Shown in pieces: positions 37,962 to 51,420 of a DNA stretch of 64,000 nucleotides (position 1 is the stretch's first letter; each line of letters starts with the position of its first letter). The position numbers and the translations under genes are program-made. The stretch covers positions 25,097,557 to 25,161,556 of the forward strand of contig OZ023273.1 in the NCBI GenBank assembly GCA_964007475.1, in the 5' to 3' direction. The stretch is from Hybos culiciformis. Its lineage: Eukaryota; Arthropoda; Insecta; Diptera; Hybotidae. The notes below the pieces were generated by a model. That model was not told the DNA's origin, searched no databases, and saw only the letters and a program-made list of their open reading frames with translations.

Positions 37962-38980
37962 ATGTCGTGGATTAGTGGTGGTGTTTCAAATTTAATGAAT
38001 TCATTACGGCATAATTGGAATCCAATGGTAACATCAGTTCGATTTCGTTATCATGCAGAGAAAGTTGCAAAAGGTCCATTAATTCGTCGTTATGGCTATA
38101 AAGGTACCTACCCACATTGAAGATGTTTAAAACCATTGTTCGAACCTTATGATTTTAATTCATGAGGTCTTCTCTAGATTTATAATAACATGATGACAGG
38201 ATACCTATTTAAAAAATATAGAACAGTACCTCACAAATGAAGTATAGGGCCGGTTTTCAGATTTTTTTTTTTATTTATTATTGACTTAGGAAAATTATTA
38301 AGACTCTTGGACGGGTGAGAACCTTTGACTTCGAAACCCGAAATGATGGGACCCGAAATTTTAATTGAGGTGAAAGTGAACGACATTGTACATGTTTTGG
38401 TAGATATTTTAAAATGAAAATCGATTGGCTAGTTATATTAGTTTTAGTGACGAGCTGACGGACTTTTTTCATTTTTGACGTAAAACGGGTTAAAAAAATT
38501 AATAAAATAAAATAACTTGTATTAAATCTGTATGCCTATCACACCATCTCATTTACTGTTTCTAATCATGACAACTTTGTACTACAAATGAAATAAAGGT
38601 TATTTATTTTTATTTTTTTAGAAAGAATATTCAAAGAAGGATTATTACCACACAAAGATAACGGTCAAAAGCTTCCAATGCCCGAATACCGGCCAAAAAA
38701 TCCTTATACCGAAAAACGTGCTCTTTTTGGTCAAAACGACTACATTGATATTTTAGGTAATGATCGACTTCATCCTACCAAAGTTTTGTATTCAGTTCCA
38801 TCGTGGATGAGGGGAGTTTCTGGAAATGAATATCAAGTTTTACTTCGAAAACGCAAAATGTTAAAATCTTCATTGTATTCACTTGCACGACCAACAAAAT
38901 GGAAGCACATGCAAAAACGAATTTTATATCTGTATAAATTTTTGAATCGCAAAACTAAAACTGGTTTTTCTCGTCAATAA
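37962..38980 (+). CDS. mRpL51: Mitochondrial large ribosomal subunit protein mL51
   Basis: Exon 1 37962-38103 and exon 2 38622-38980 join in phase through GT-AG sites to give 166 residues. The N-terminus ([19 protein letters not shown]) is basic/hydroxylated and fits a mitochondrial targeting peptide. The conserved core follows: [20 protein letters not shown] across the first exon end, then [47 protein letters not shown] and [12 protein letters not shown]. This order matches the MRP-L51 family along its length. It functions in the 39S mitoribosome. An AATAAA lies 20 nt after the stop. The gene is head to head with DTWD2 and converges on RagA. Confidence 0.95.
38226..38250 (+). repeat. Short dispersed repeat in the mRpL51 intron
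   Basis: GTACCTCACAAATGAAGTA followed by TAGGG recurs with one difference at 63871-63894. Both are followed by TTTCCAG- or TTTTCAG-like sequence. It may be the tip of a dispersed repeat family whose extent I cannot define. Confidence 0.45.
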
Positions 38981-39000
38981 AAAGGTTTATTAAAGTTATA

Positions 39001-39006
39001 AATAAA
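39001..39006 (+). terminator. AATAAA polyadenylation signal of mRpL51
   Basis: A canonical AATAAA 20 nt after the mRpL51 stop codon, a normal position for a compact insect 3' UTR. AATAAA is common in this AT-rich window, so the call depends on position. Confidence 0.5.
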
Positions 39007-39048
39007 GTTAAACTACGTTAAAAATTCAAAATTTTTATTTTTTTGTAG

Positions 39049-39114
39049 GTACGTAAAGACGTTCGTGAACGTGCAGTAACCACAGTGAAATATAAAAATT
39101 TTACAGAAAAATAA
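39049..39114 (+). other. Possible orphan terminal exon
   Basis: A pyrimidine-rich acceptor (TTTTTTTGTAG) is followed at once by a 21-codon open frame ending in TAA: VRKDVRERAVTTVKYKNFTEK. The composition is less AT-biased and more protein-like than flanking DNA. I do not recognise the peptide. It might be an alternative last exon of mRpL51, a relic exon, or chance; no suitable in-frame donor is obvious in mRpL51 exon 2. Confidence 0.25.
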
Positions 39115-39941
39115 TTTTCTTAGTATTTTTCAAAGCCTTACGTATATTATATAAAAAAGAAGCTTCAAAATTAAAAAAAGTTCATAAGGCTTTTAAATCT
39201 TGAAAACAATTTTTCGCCTTCATACATTCCTATCAAGTTGATTAATTTAGTAATGATTAAAAATTCTAAATCTTATCGAGACTTAACACTCTATAGTTCA
39301 ATATAATAAAACAAAATTAGTTTTCAATTCTAAAATAAGAATAAACACTTTACTTTTCTGTACATTTAGTAACTATACTTTAATTACAATATATTTTCAT
39401 AAAAAAATTTTTATTACAAAATGTTTACAAACTTTCTTCAACTATTTAATTTTTTGATATTCCAGTTTTTTTCAAAATTTGTATCTTCTAGAATGCAAAA
39501 TTTTGTTTTATTAGTAAATACTTTTATTTAAAGTAATATATTTATATAATTAAAAAATATTATATTGTATACATTAATAACAAAGCAAAAAATTCCTAAC
39601 TCAATGAGTTAATCATTTAATTGTAAGACTCAAACTTTTTAATTATTATATTTTTATTAAATACAAATGATAACAAAAATATTGAATAAAATAACGAATA
39701 AACAAAATTTTCTAAATAACCTTTTTGATTTATACTGAGTTGAGCCTATCTACAACTAAGAAGTATAAGACAAACTCATACTGCTACGTTTTTGTCTGCA
39801 GATTATCATTTGCTTATGAATGAAATTAGAAAATTAAAGTGAAAATTAAATTCTACATATAAATTTGAATCGTTTTCGAGCTTTAGATTTATTAGAGCAA
39901 ATTATTTAATAGAATTCTTACCCAACATTTATATTCAGTTC

Positions 39942-41921
<1,980 letters not shown>

Positions 41922-42205
41922 TTTGCCAAAAGGTATTTTCCTGTTATTTTGATTTGAATGTAAGGTTTAAATCCTTGCATTAAAAAAAAATAAATAAATT
42001 TATAAGTAAAATTTGTTTTTAATTTTTTTTTCTTGTATCGTGGGTGGATTAACAAAACTTTTTAAAATTTGATAAAAAAAATTCCAGTGCATCACAATCA
42101 GAGTTTTCAGGCCCATTAAAATAAAGTTAAAAAATGACAGTTCAGTTTCGAAGACAGATTGTGGCGCCGACAAAGAAATCACGCTGTTTGCGATTCACGC
42201 TTGGC

Positions 42206-42216
42206 GCCGCCATTTT
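42206..42216 (-). promoter_or_regulatory. YY1-like site upstream of RagA
   Basis: On the minus strand this reads AAAATGGCGGC, close to the known YY1/Pho core AANATGGCGGC and in the transcription direction of RagA, 285 nt upstream of its ATG. Such sites often lie near the start of housekeeping transcripts. A second GGCGCC word lies near 42163. Functional assignment is inference. Confidence 0.35.
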
Positions 42217-42288
42217 TTATTTTGAATATCGTGGCTAAGATTTTTCTTTAATTGGAACAACGCACGTGACGGAAGCGATCCAAATGAC

Positions 42289-42355
42289 TTAAGAAATATC
42301 AAATATATGAAAATGTATGGACTTAAGAAATATTAAATATATGAAAATGTATGGA
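42289..42355. repeat. Tandem duplication of about 34 bp
   Basis: Two adjacent copies of a unit beginning ACTTAAGAAATA and ending GAAAATGTATGG, differing at about one base. The second copy runs into the left arm of the hairpin at 42344. Confidence 0.8.
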
Positions 42356-42389
42356 CGCAAACTCGAGACTGTTTGCGTCCATACATTTT
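42344..42389. repeat. Perfect 19-bp hairpin
   Basis: AAAATGTATGGACGCAAAC (42344-42362) and its exact reverse complement (42371-42389) surround an 8-nt loop, TCGAGACT. It lies between the likely RagA promoter and the large palindrome. It may be part of a foldback transposon; I see no other function. Confidence 0.85.
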
Positions 42390-42526
42390 AGACAGTTAGA
42401 CGTTAATTATGCGATTATATGGTTTTAGCGTCATTAACGTTTACGTCGCGTCCGTCGCGTTGAGTTATCCTAGGCGGTACAGCGTTGTGATTTTTGGATA
42501 AAGTAATGTTATCGCCCTTCACCGTT

Positions 42527-42826
42527 AAGGTGAAAACACAATTGGGGCGACGACGACGGCGACAGCGATTTTTCATATAAAAAAATCGCCTCAATTGTTT
42601 CATTCTCATACAAATATATGGTTTTTGACAGTCGCTATCGCTGTCGCCTCAATTGTGTTTTCACCTTTAAGGTGAAAACACAATTGGGGCGACAGCGTAA
42701 CGACAACGATAGCGACTGTCAAAAACCATATATTTGTATGAGAATGAAACAATTGAGGCGATTTTTTTATATGAAAAATCGCTGTCGCCGTCGTCGTCGC
42801 CCCAATACCAATTGTGTTTTCACCTT
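42527..42826. repeat. 300-bp palindrome upstream of RagA
   Basis: The left arm 42527-42667 and right arm 42669-42826 are reverse complements apart from small indels, centred on CACCTTTAAGGTG. The word GGTGAAAACACAATTG occurs in direct orientation at the left tip and at the centre and inverted at the centre and right tip. Arms include GC-rich tracts such as GGCGACGACGACGGCGACAG, unusual here. Mirror-image open frames across it encode the same arginine-rich peptide and are artefacts. Probably a foldback or MITE-type insertion. Confidence 0.9.
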
Positions 42827-43424
42827 CCCTATAGTAATAATTTCTGTAATAATAATAATGCTAGAGATAAGGTCGACGTAATTCACGGGCGTATACGCAA
42901 TGAAAAAATCATATTGTATGACTATGTATGAGACGTTTCTACTCAAAGCAACTCAAAGACGTAGCTAAGCGCCTAAAAGTTAAAATATTTTAACTTTCCC
43001 AGTATTTTACGCCGTGATTATCAAAATCATGTTTGTTATTGTTTTTTGGTGTTGCCAAATTTTTTAATTTTTCTTGCAAATTCGTGAAAAATAAAAAGTC
43101 ATATATTTTGTTTTATTTTTTTATTAAGCATAATTCTGTATTACAAAAAAAATACAAATTTTGTGATTAATGAATGCGGATAATAATATTATTAAAAAAT
43201 TTCATAAACTATTACTTATTCATTCCGACTTACTAGCAATTGGTATGTGAATTTGACCATGTGTATAACTTTTATTCGTTCAAATTTCTACTTTTAATTG
43301 TTTTTTTTTAATAACTTTTCACTTTTAATCAGTTTATTTCTATTGTAAATCTTGTTATATCACTCATCATGTATAAAATAGTTAGGTTTAAATAAAAGTA
43401 GTATTTCTAGTTATTTGTAAAATT

Positions 43425-46400
43425 TTAACAGCCAGTTATATATACCCCCTTTAACGCCAATAATTTGCAAAGAACCACAGCAAAATTTTCAATTGAAGCT
43501 TCTTGTAACTGTTGATCGAAAACCTAAAAATATTTGCACGCATTAATTTACATAGTATAAAATTTAGAGAAAGAAACATTTCTTACTTCGTCATATATAA
43601 TTGTTGGAATAAATTGCGGAGCATATGAGTGTGTGATCGCTATAAAAATAAAAATATTAAATGTTTTTTCTATTATCATTCATATTAAATTGTTAGTTCG
43701 CTTAGTGATAAATTGAATCGATTTTTTCGTATATTAATATACATATCTTAAACATTTGCGCATAGTTGGAGCAAATTTTTGCGGACGTATGGCTCACTAA
43801 AGCCGGTGAACTTATGTTCCACTGTAGTGGGTGACAATTTCGGAAAAAAATAAGGCGCAATTATGTCTCATTCGACCGGGTCATAAGTTCGTAGTGTTCG
43901 GCAGTCTTATCTCCAAGTGTATTTCATATCTCTTCCACCTTCAGTTAGTCGACAATAAAGGATTACAACCTATTTAACAAAATTTTGCATATAAATTGCG
44001 CTCTTAGACGGATTATTTTAGGGAGGCGAATAATTTACAGACGAATTATGTATTTCAATTCGAAACAGTCCAAGTTTTAAAAAAAAATCAATTTTGAGTA
44101 TTCTTATTATTTTTAAGTAATTACAATAATTTATAATAAAAAACATACAAGTTGATGACGTTAAATTATTTTCTTACTCAAAAATAATATTAAATTTTAT
44201 AGATGTTATAAAAATATAATAAATTAAAATTTGATACAATTTAAGAAATAGTTCTAATAATTCATTACGTTTTCTATATTCTAAACGATTTTCCCTCTAA
44301 AATGAACTAAGATGGGGAACCTTTTTAGATATAAAGGCCGCATTGACTATGCCCATTTCCCAAGAAGGCCGCACATAGTAGTTTTAATGCTGAATATAAG
44401 TAGGTATGATTAGATTCTTAGCTATACTTTTTATTTTAATATGTATATATTTGCATAATAAATAAATACAAGCACAATAAAAAGTATTTTGTGAAAAAAA
44501 GATAAATTAGAAGTATATTGTTTAACTTTAATGAAGTTTAATGCCAAGAAAGCTGCATTTTACCCTTTTTTCAACCGGAGCATAAGGCCGCGTTTTATCC
44601 TCCAAAAGGCCGCATGCGGCCTTAAGGCCGCAGGTTCCCCACCCCTGAACTAAGTATTTAAGAAGAATGGTTATTTTCCTTCTAAAAACGAACTAAGTAG
44701 TTTAGAAGAACTGTTATTAGATAAATAGTTTTTAGACTAATTGTTTGTTTTAAGATGAATTTCCCTTTTAGACGAAATTTTATTAGCTAAATTAAGGTCT
44801 TTAATGTAATTATCACTAAAGACCAAGTCTATGGACGTTGTTATACTATTTATTTTAAATATTAATAATTATGTATTCATGTATTAATAGATTTTTTTTT
44901 TTTTTAAATTTTAACCTAAGCCCCGCTAATACTAAAAAAAATTATTTTAAAATGTTATTTATTTCATCCCCATAGTAATTATTCAATGTACTTTGCAGAC
45001 ATTTTAAATTTAAGATAGATTTCAGTACCTTGTACTTGTATTTCCAAGAATTCAAAAATCACGTTGCAAATAAAATTACATCAAAAAACAAAAATACTAA
45101 CCTTCAGCTAGCAACTGTAAGTCTGTTCCAATTTTTGAATTTGTGCACTTTTTGATTTCGTTGACTGGAAAATTTACATATTGGGCACACTATAAGAGGA
45201 AAAAGTTTATCAACTTTTAAAAATTTTAAATAACAAACAAGTTAGTAATATAATTCAAGGAAATTCACATCTGTTTAAATAATTTTTTATTTATATTGTT
45301 TTCGTCAATATTTCATTTTCTCTGTTCACTTAGTGTTGAATTAGCAGAAAATTCAAAAATTTTAACCAGCTTAATTTCATCATATTATATCATAAATTCG
45401 AACAAAAATATATAAAATTATTTACAGTAGAATTATGCAATTTATATTTTACAATATTTGATATGTCAGAACACAGTTCAGACTGATAAGGTTTGATAAC
45501 TAAACTTGACTTCAATAAAATATGATCAATAATAATATTAACTATAAAAGGGAATTGTGATTTTTATAAGCATATGGCTAAGAATTTAAAGTTGAAGACT
45601 TTATTTTTGGTAGTTTTTCAAGTACAAGTTTAAAAATTCTTACCTCCTCACCACTGGGATCAGCTTCCCCAGCCATTTGACAAACGCCATATTGAACCTG
45701 AATGTCTTGATTATGAGTTTGAGCCAAAGCACATGACTGAATCATGTTACCAGCGCATTCAGGTGGACCATGTTGACAAACAAACATTTGACCATTATTT
45801 ACGCTTCTAGACTTTCCAAATGGAACTAAAGTTATATCAATAACATCCTTGAAATGATCATAGTTTGGTCTTAATTGTTCCTTAAAAAAACGTACGCTAT
45901 CCGGACATAAAGATTCGTAAAGTATCATCACTTTCAGCTAAATAAAAATAAATAAAAATAAAAATGATAAGATAAATAAATACTTTAATATGCATAATGG
46001 TATATGTATGTATATAACACACGTAAACAAATATGAGGTTTGATAGTCTTTTCCTTAATTCAAGTTAGAGCATAAAAATATTTCTTCGATTATAATTGCT
46101 TTCTTTCTTGATATTTATTCGCACTACCATTGTATTCATATCTATTTATATTAAGCCATACTGTTCGTACATTATATTTGTTGATTCAAATTTTTATCAA
46201 TGAATTTTTAACATTGTAGATACTTGAATGTCGAAAATGAACATTCTGTCTTCTTCTAGTTTCACGACAAAATAACACATGACAGGTTCAAAAAAAAAAC
46301 TAAATAACAAATATAATTATATAATTCTAAGATTTTCAATTTTTTAAAAATAAAGTGATTCATGGTAATGGAAATTCAATGTAAAGTAAATTTTATTTTA

Positions 46401-47405
46401 TTCTTGAAAAAAAAAAAAACCTTTAAAAAAGGAGTTCATGTTGGTTGTATAATATGCCTATTAAGACCCACTACTATTTTATTTACGTTAGCATAAAATA
46501 AAAAATGAATGAATAACAAAAAAATGGATAAACAAAAAAACATGTTTATAAATACGTAAATATACTTTCGATTTTATTAAGATTTATAAGTATGTACATA
46601 GGCAAACTTATATACGACTATATTATTAGTATACCTACCTATGATTAATAAGTAGTTTTTTCGCATAACGATTATAGTATTTTTTTGTATATCAAAAGTC
46701 CATTTTTATGTTCAAAAAGCAGAAAATTCAGTAAAAACAAATCACTAAATCTTGAAAACAAAACATTGAATTTTTTTTTTACTTGTAAACATTTCCTTCC
46801 TTTCATTGATGTAATGAATATTTAAGTTTATTTGTATAATTAGAAGAAGTTTATTAAGTATTACCAACGAACGAAGGAATGTTACAAAATTATATTCTTC
46901 TCACTCTTCTCACTAAATTCCTAATTTCATTCGAATGGAAAGGAGAATATAATTTTCGTTAGATTTTTATGTTAATATATGGTTTTATGTCGGTAATAAA
47001 ATAGTCCACTGAACACTCTAAATATAAAAATATTTAAAATTAAAAAAAAAAAAGCTCTTGAACAATGTTTACCACGTTTATCAAAGAACTTTTGAGAATT
47101 TAAAAAACAATTTAAGAATCCGTCCATTCATATTCATATTTGTAGGTTTTTGAGTTTTTGACAACCAAACATAAATTAATAATAATCCTTCTATTGCCTC
47201 TGTCGCTATATATCTCGGCGTTTATGTATGTTACAATAGTAATAAAGGTGTTTTCACTATTTTTAAAATATTATATACATAGATGTTTTTAAGTTTAATA
47301 AAATCAAAAACATACTGGTTTTCCATACTGTTGACTATTATTAATTGGTATTATGAATAATGTAAATATCAGAAGATTTTTTATTAATTTTTTTATTTGT
47401 TTCAT
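43425..47405 (-). CDS. GILT: GILT-like lysosomal thiol reductase
   Basis: Five exons on the minus strand: 47405-47316 (ATG), 45937-45644, 45189-45102, 43639-43587, 43523-43425, all GT-AG and in phase, giving 207 residues. Residues 1-24 or so are a signal peptide (MKQIKKLIKNLLIFTLFIIP). The active-site region reads LYESLCPDS (Cys41, Ser44), a CxxS form in place of the CxxC of mammalian GILT; other insect GILT-like proteins are known with this change. The family signature CQHGPPECAGNMIQSC at residues 84-99 fits CQHGx2ECx2Nx4C exactly. PQFIPTIIYDEVFDQQLQEA matches the C-terminal family segment. Role in family: reduction of protein disulfides in lysosomes, linked to immunity in insects. Possible minus-strand AATAAA at 43338-43333. 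Confidence 0.94.
44312..44647. mobile_element. hAT-like element (about 336 bp) in a GILT intron
   Basis: The right end is GGTTCCCCACCCCTG and the left end is a degraded TGGGGAACC lacking the outer bases. AACTAAG flanks both sides (44305-44311 and 44648-44654). The words AAGGCCGC recur near both ends. This fits a hAT element with a damaged left tip, inserted in the intron between exons 3 and 4 of GILT. Confidence 0.7.
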
Positions 47406-47746
47406 AATTATTTAAATTTGTTTCCCAAAAAATTTAAAAAAATAAAATTAAGAATGTATATAAACAAAGTCGTACTCTCACTTGCGATGGGAAATTACAA
47501 CTGGCACATGAATGCATTTTCATTTGCAAGGTAATATATTTATGTTTATCACAAGTCACAACAAAAAAAATGTGGTTTTTAATTGTAATGGTGGTAGATA
47601 TATTCAATTAATATTAGTTAATAAAATGAAATCCACGAAATTGATTGATTTAACTTTAGATACACTCAATAATGTTAATACAGTAACTGAAAATACTTTG
47701 CCTTTCATTCTTAATTGTTTCTACTTTAATAAAAACATCTTGGGTG

Positions 47747-48562
47747 CAGGCTGCAGGGTTGCCACTTTACTGTAATTACAGCAGATCTACTGCATTTCAT
47801 CTGCTTTTACTACGTCACTGTAAAGAGACGAAATCTACTGCAAAAGTCCATTTTAAAATTTTTAGTACTTTTTTTGCAGCAAATTTTATACAACGACAAT
47901 AAAATGTCAACATTTTATTATTATTAGCTGGTTAATCACAAAAAAATATTTTTATACTGCTGTAATATCTGTCTATTGGTAATGGTAGTTTTTTATTGTT
48001 AAGAACAATACAATTTTTAAAGTTTTTCTTATCAAGTCAAGTACAGTACAAGTTATCATTGTTTTACAGTACAAGTTATCACTGTTTTAATTATTAAAGA
48101 ATTGAAAAGATATGGTGCAGATAAATATGAACCGCCAGATGAATTGATAAAATATTTTCATTTATATAAATTTGTCGATGGAAAATATAAAAAAATATTA
48201 ATATAATAATAGAATACAAAATATTATATACTATAAATTGTGAATATTTTAAAATTTATATAATACAAAATATATTATATAATATAAAATATATATAATG
48301 TAAAATATATGTATATAAAATAAAATATATATGTATAATATATGAAGTATGTACAATATAAAAAATATGTATTACAAAAACACATTTACATTTTTTTTTA
48401 AATTTGTTTTTAAATTTGCTTTATCTATTGAGTTTTATTAGTCATCATACAAAAAAAATCGTGGACATTTTCCATTTTTAATATCTACTGCAATTTCACT
48501 CGATTTACTACGTTTTTTTCAGAAATCTACTGCATTTAGATAACACAGAAGTGGCAACCCTG
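47747..48562. mobile_element. hAT-type element (about 816 bp) with 8-bp target duplication
   Basis: The right end AGTGGCAACCCTG is the inverse of CAGGGTTGCCACT at 47754. CTTGGGTG flanks at 47739-47746 and 48563-48570, so 7 extra bases (CAGGCTG) lie between the left duplication and the core terminal repeat. ATCTACTGCA words recur near both ends. At about 48092-48205 there is a short plus-strand frame (IKELKRYGADKYEPPDELIK...) that could be a relic of captured coding sequence. Confidence 0.88.
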
Positions 48563-48830
48563 CTTGGGTGTTGTCAACATAAATTTCTATGCATTCACTC
48601 TCAAATATAAGTGTTTTTAAAATGAATACAAAAAGGAATAAACTTTGAAAAAAAAACTATTTTGCTACTCTAGGTCGGAATTTTTTTACATTATGCCTAT
48701 TATTAAATTATTTTATGCTATAATTTTGTATTTCCCACACACCAAACTAAATAAAATTATAGGTGAAGAAGTAATTCTATCAAATCAATATACCGTACCA
48801 ACTAAGTTTTTCACGAAATAGAAAATGATT

Positions 48831-49895
48831 TAGTGATGGGAAATCTCGTTCACTTCAGTGACCTGTGTTAACTCGTTCGTTCTTTTTTACTGACCGAGTT
48901 AAAAAATATCGTTCAATTGAACGACCTATTTTCTCGTTCGCGAACGACCGAAAAAAAATGAACTCAAATCAATTTACTGACCGAGTTAAAAAAATTGAAC
49001 GGGTTAAAAAAATGAACGAACTATTTTTACTGACCGAGTTAAAAAAAATTGAACGGGTTAAAAAATGAACGTACTATTTTTACTGACCGAGTTAAAAAAA
49101 ATTGAACGGGTTAAAAAATGAACGTACTATTTTTACTGACCGAGTTAAAAAATATTGAACGGGTTAAAAAATGAACGTACTATTTTTACTGACCGAGTTA
49201 AAAATATAGCTCAATTGAACGACCGATAAAATTAACTCAAATCAAAATGAACTTTGCAAAAATAAAAAAATACCAAATGAAATAAACTGAAAGTGAACTG
49301 TGAACTTTAGGAAGCATTAATTCATCTATTATTTTTAAAGTTAATATGATTTATTTTTATTATAAAAAAAATAAAAATATTTAGAGCATATTAATCTACT
49401 AATAATTATTCAAGTATCTATATTAGCAATAACCGATTATATCAAAAAAACAATTTTTTTTTTATCTTTTTATTAATATTTTTTGTTATATTTTTTGGGA
49501 TAATTTTTTATGAAAAATAAAACATTCCTTTAAATATTTAATCTGTTTCCCGTCAGTCTTTCTTATTGTCTTTCTTATCGTGTGGCATTTTCAATTGAAA
49601 AAGACGATAATTTTCAGACCAGTAAAGAGGTAGCTATTGTTCACAGCTACACTTACATAACAATCTAACAACACCAACACAATTTCTCTTTCTTCCTTAT
49701 AGCTGAAAAATAAGTGTACTGCTCTTTTCAAACATTTATCTCTTCTCTACACCTACAGAACTTTTTTTTTTTTAGAAAAGACCGATGAACGGTGAACGAT
49801 GAACGATATATTTTTTTTTTACTGACCGATCGGTCATCGTTCACTTTAGTGATCCGTTCTTTTTAACTCGGTCGTTCACGAACGACACATCTCTA
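48831..49895. mobile_element. hAT-type element (1065 bp) with internal minisatellite
   Basis: It starts TAGTGATGGGAAATC and ends ACGACACATCTCTA, flanked by AAATGATT at 48823-48830 and 49896-49903. TAGNGATG ends with 8-bp duplications are typical of hAT elements. The words GTTCACTT, ACTGACCGAGTT and TCGTTC occur near both ends in inverted orientation. There is no transposase. Confidence 0.9.
48975..49240. repeat. 53-54 bp minisatellite inside the hAT-type element
   Basis: Units start at about 48975, 49029, 49082, 49135 and 49188, each containing ACTGACCGAGTTAAAAA, TTGAACGGGTTAAAAAA and TGAACG. A related diverged unit starts at 48889. The spacing is very regular and the units nearly identical, pointing to recent expansion. 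Confidence 0.9.
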
Positions 49896-50387
49896 AAATG
49901 ATTACGAATTAGGAAATCTCCTAAATAAACACATAAGAATAATGTGATCATTGTGTTATTCAACATTTACTGAATTTCCATTAACGTCAAAACCTTAGTA
50001 TGTGTAGTTAAGACACGAAGGACGCAGAGTTTTGCAATTGCAGTAGTTTTATTGATTAGAATTCCAAATTTTTAATGCACCTATATATAATAATAACTGA
50101 TCTCCACTCCACCATGCCCTGCGTCGCAATTTTCCGGTTTTCCGACGCTCGAACATGCCAATAATCTGAACGTCGAGATCATGTGTTTAGTACATTTGAT
50201 AGTGTAACTTGGGCGCCACCTATTTATCACGATGTCTTTGAGTTTTTGGATATGTTGGGCTCATGTAGTTTGCGCCTATTGATTTTTATTAATCACATTT
50301 GTGGAAGTAATCGTTATATGAAAATGAAAGCCCATGCCGATAAATGTGGCTCGTGTATTAATCTGTTGTGCCAGAAAATTTTCCTTA

Positions 50388-50424
50388 TTTGCACAAATTG
50401 CATAAATAAATCAATTTGTGCAAA
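50388..50424. repeat. Perfect 13-bp hairpin
   Basis: TTTGCACAAATTG and its reverse complement CAATTTGTGCAAA flank an 11-nt AT-rich loop. No gene context explains it. The surrounding stretch 49904-51420 has no recognised gene. Confidence 0.6.
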
Positions 50425-51420
50425 TTGCATGAGCATAATTTTTTATGTATATAAATAGATAATAAACATTTCCGATATACATTACGTACAGTTGTAATAT
50501 TTTATGCAGTAATTATATTTTATATGCATCTTAATGAGGTTTATTTCAAAATTCTAAAATTCAACTTTTTTTAATTATTTAACAGATTTCAATTCAGATA
50601 TGAATTTCATGCCTCGTAAAACATTTCGGAAAAAAGAATTTTATTTTCGCATTTTGTTGATTTTTTTTTTTTTTATTAAAGTTACCAAATCACTAGGTGG
50701 GATACCTTTTATACTTAGAGAAGTATGGATTTGGTAATGGGGACAGGAAGTTTAGACGGGATTATAAAGTGGGACAGTTAGGAGGTAATCATTTACACTC
50801 TTCTTAAAGCGGCGCAAGTCGTAAATCATATAGTTTATTGTACGAAATTTTAAGATAATGTGTAGCTGTTGAAAATAATGTTGTCGAAAGTAGCTATTCA
50901 ATTCAAATACAAAAAGAACTTTTTGACTTAAAAATTTATACTTATGTATTATATGTACAATTGAAAATGTAGATATAAGTATTCATAAATTGTTTTTTAT
51001 TTAGATACTTTTTTCATTGATGTAGGTACCTAACTAACTAACTCTTGCTGCGACAAGCAATCGTAATTTTTTATTTAAATAAAATAGACCAAAAGTTCAT
51101 TTCTTTTATTAAATCCAAAAAAAATTCCAATGCAATTATGTACTTTTTTTTTTGGAAATGTAGATACCTATCCATTACTTTTCAAATATATATAATTACT
51201 GTATTCACGACTTTGTCAATAACAAATATTTTTTTGGAAAACTATTTGGTACTTTTCAAGTAGGTATATACAATTAATTAATTAATCAAATGCAATAAAA
51301 CACCAATTCCAAATTTGCTAACCTTACCTACCTTACCTACAAAAATGTTTGTTCATTTTCGTATTTTTTCAGTATAAAAATGGAAAGTGAAGTAGTTTTT
51401 TTTTTTTGATACCGTAGAAC

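Noticed and set aside
42415..42881. Two open frames on opposite strands encoding the same KNRCRRRRRPN peptide
   Set aside because: They are mirror images created by the 300-bp palindrome, not genes.
43790..43960. GC-richer patch with GCCGGTGAAC, also seen near 12742
   Set aside because: Only a 10-bp shared word; insufficient to call a repeat.
48865..49068. Open frame with repeated ELKKIERVKK peptides
   Set aside because: Produced by the 53-bp minisatellite within a hAT-type element.
50183..50458. Cysteine-rich 91-codon open frame
   Set aside because: Part of it is generated by the 13-bp hairpin and AT-rich sequence; no recognisable domain despite several cysteines.
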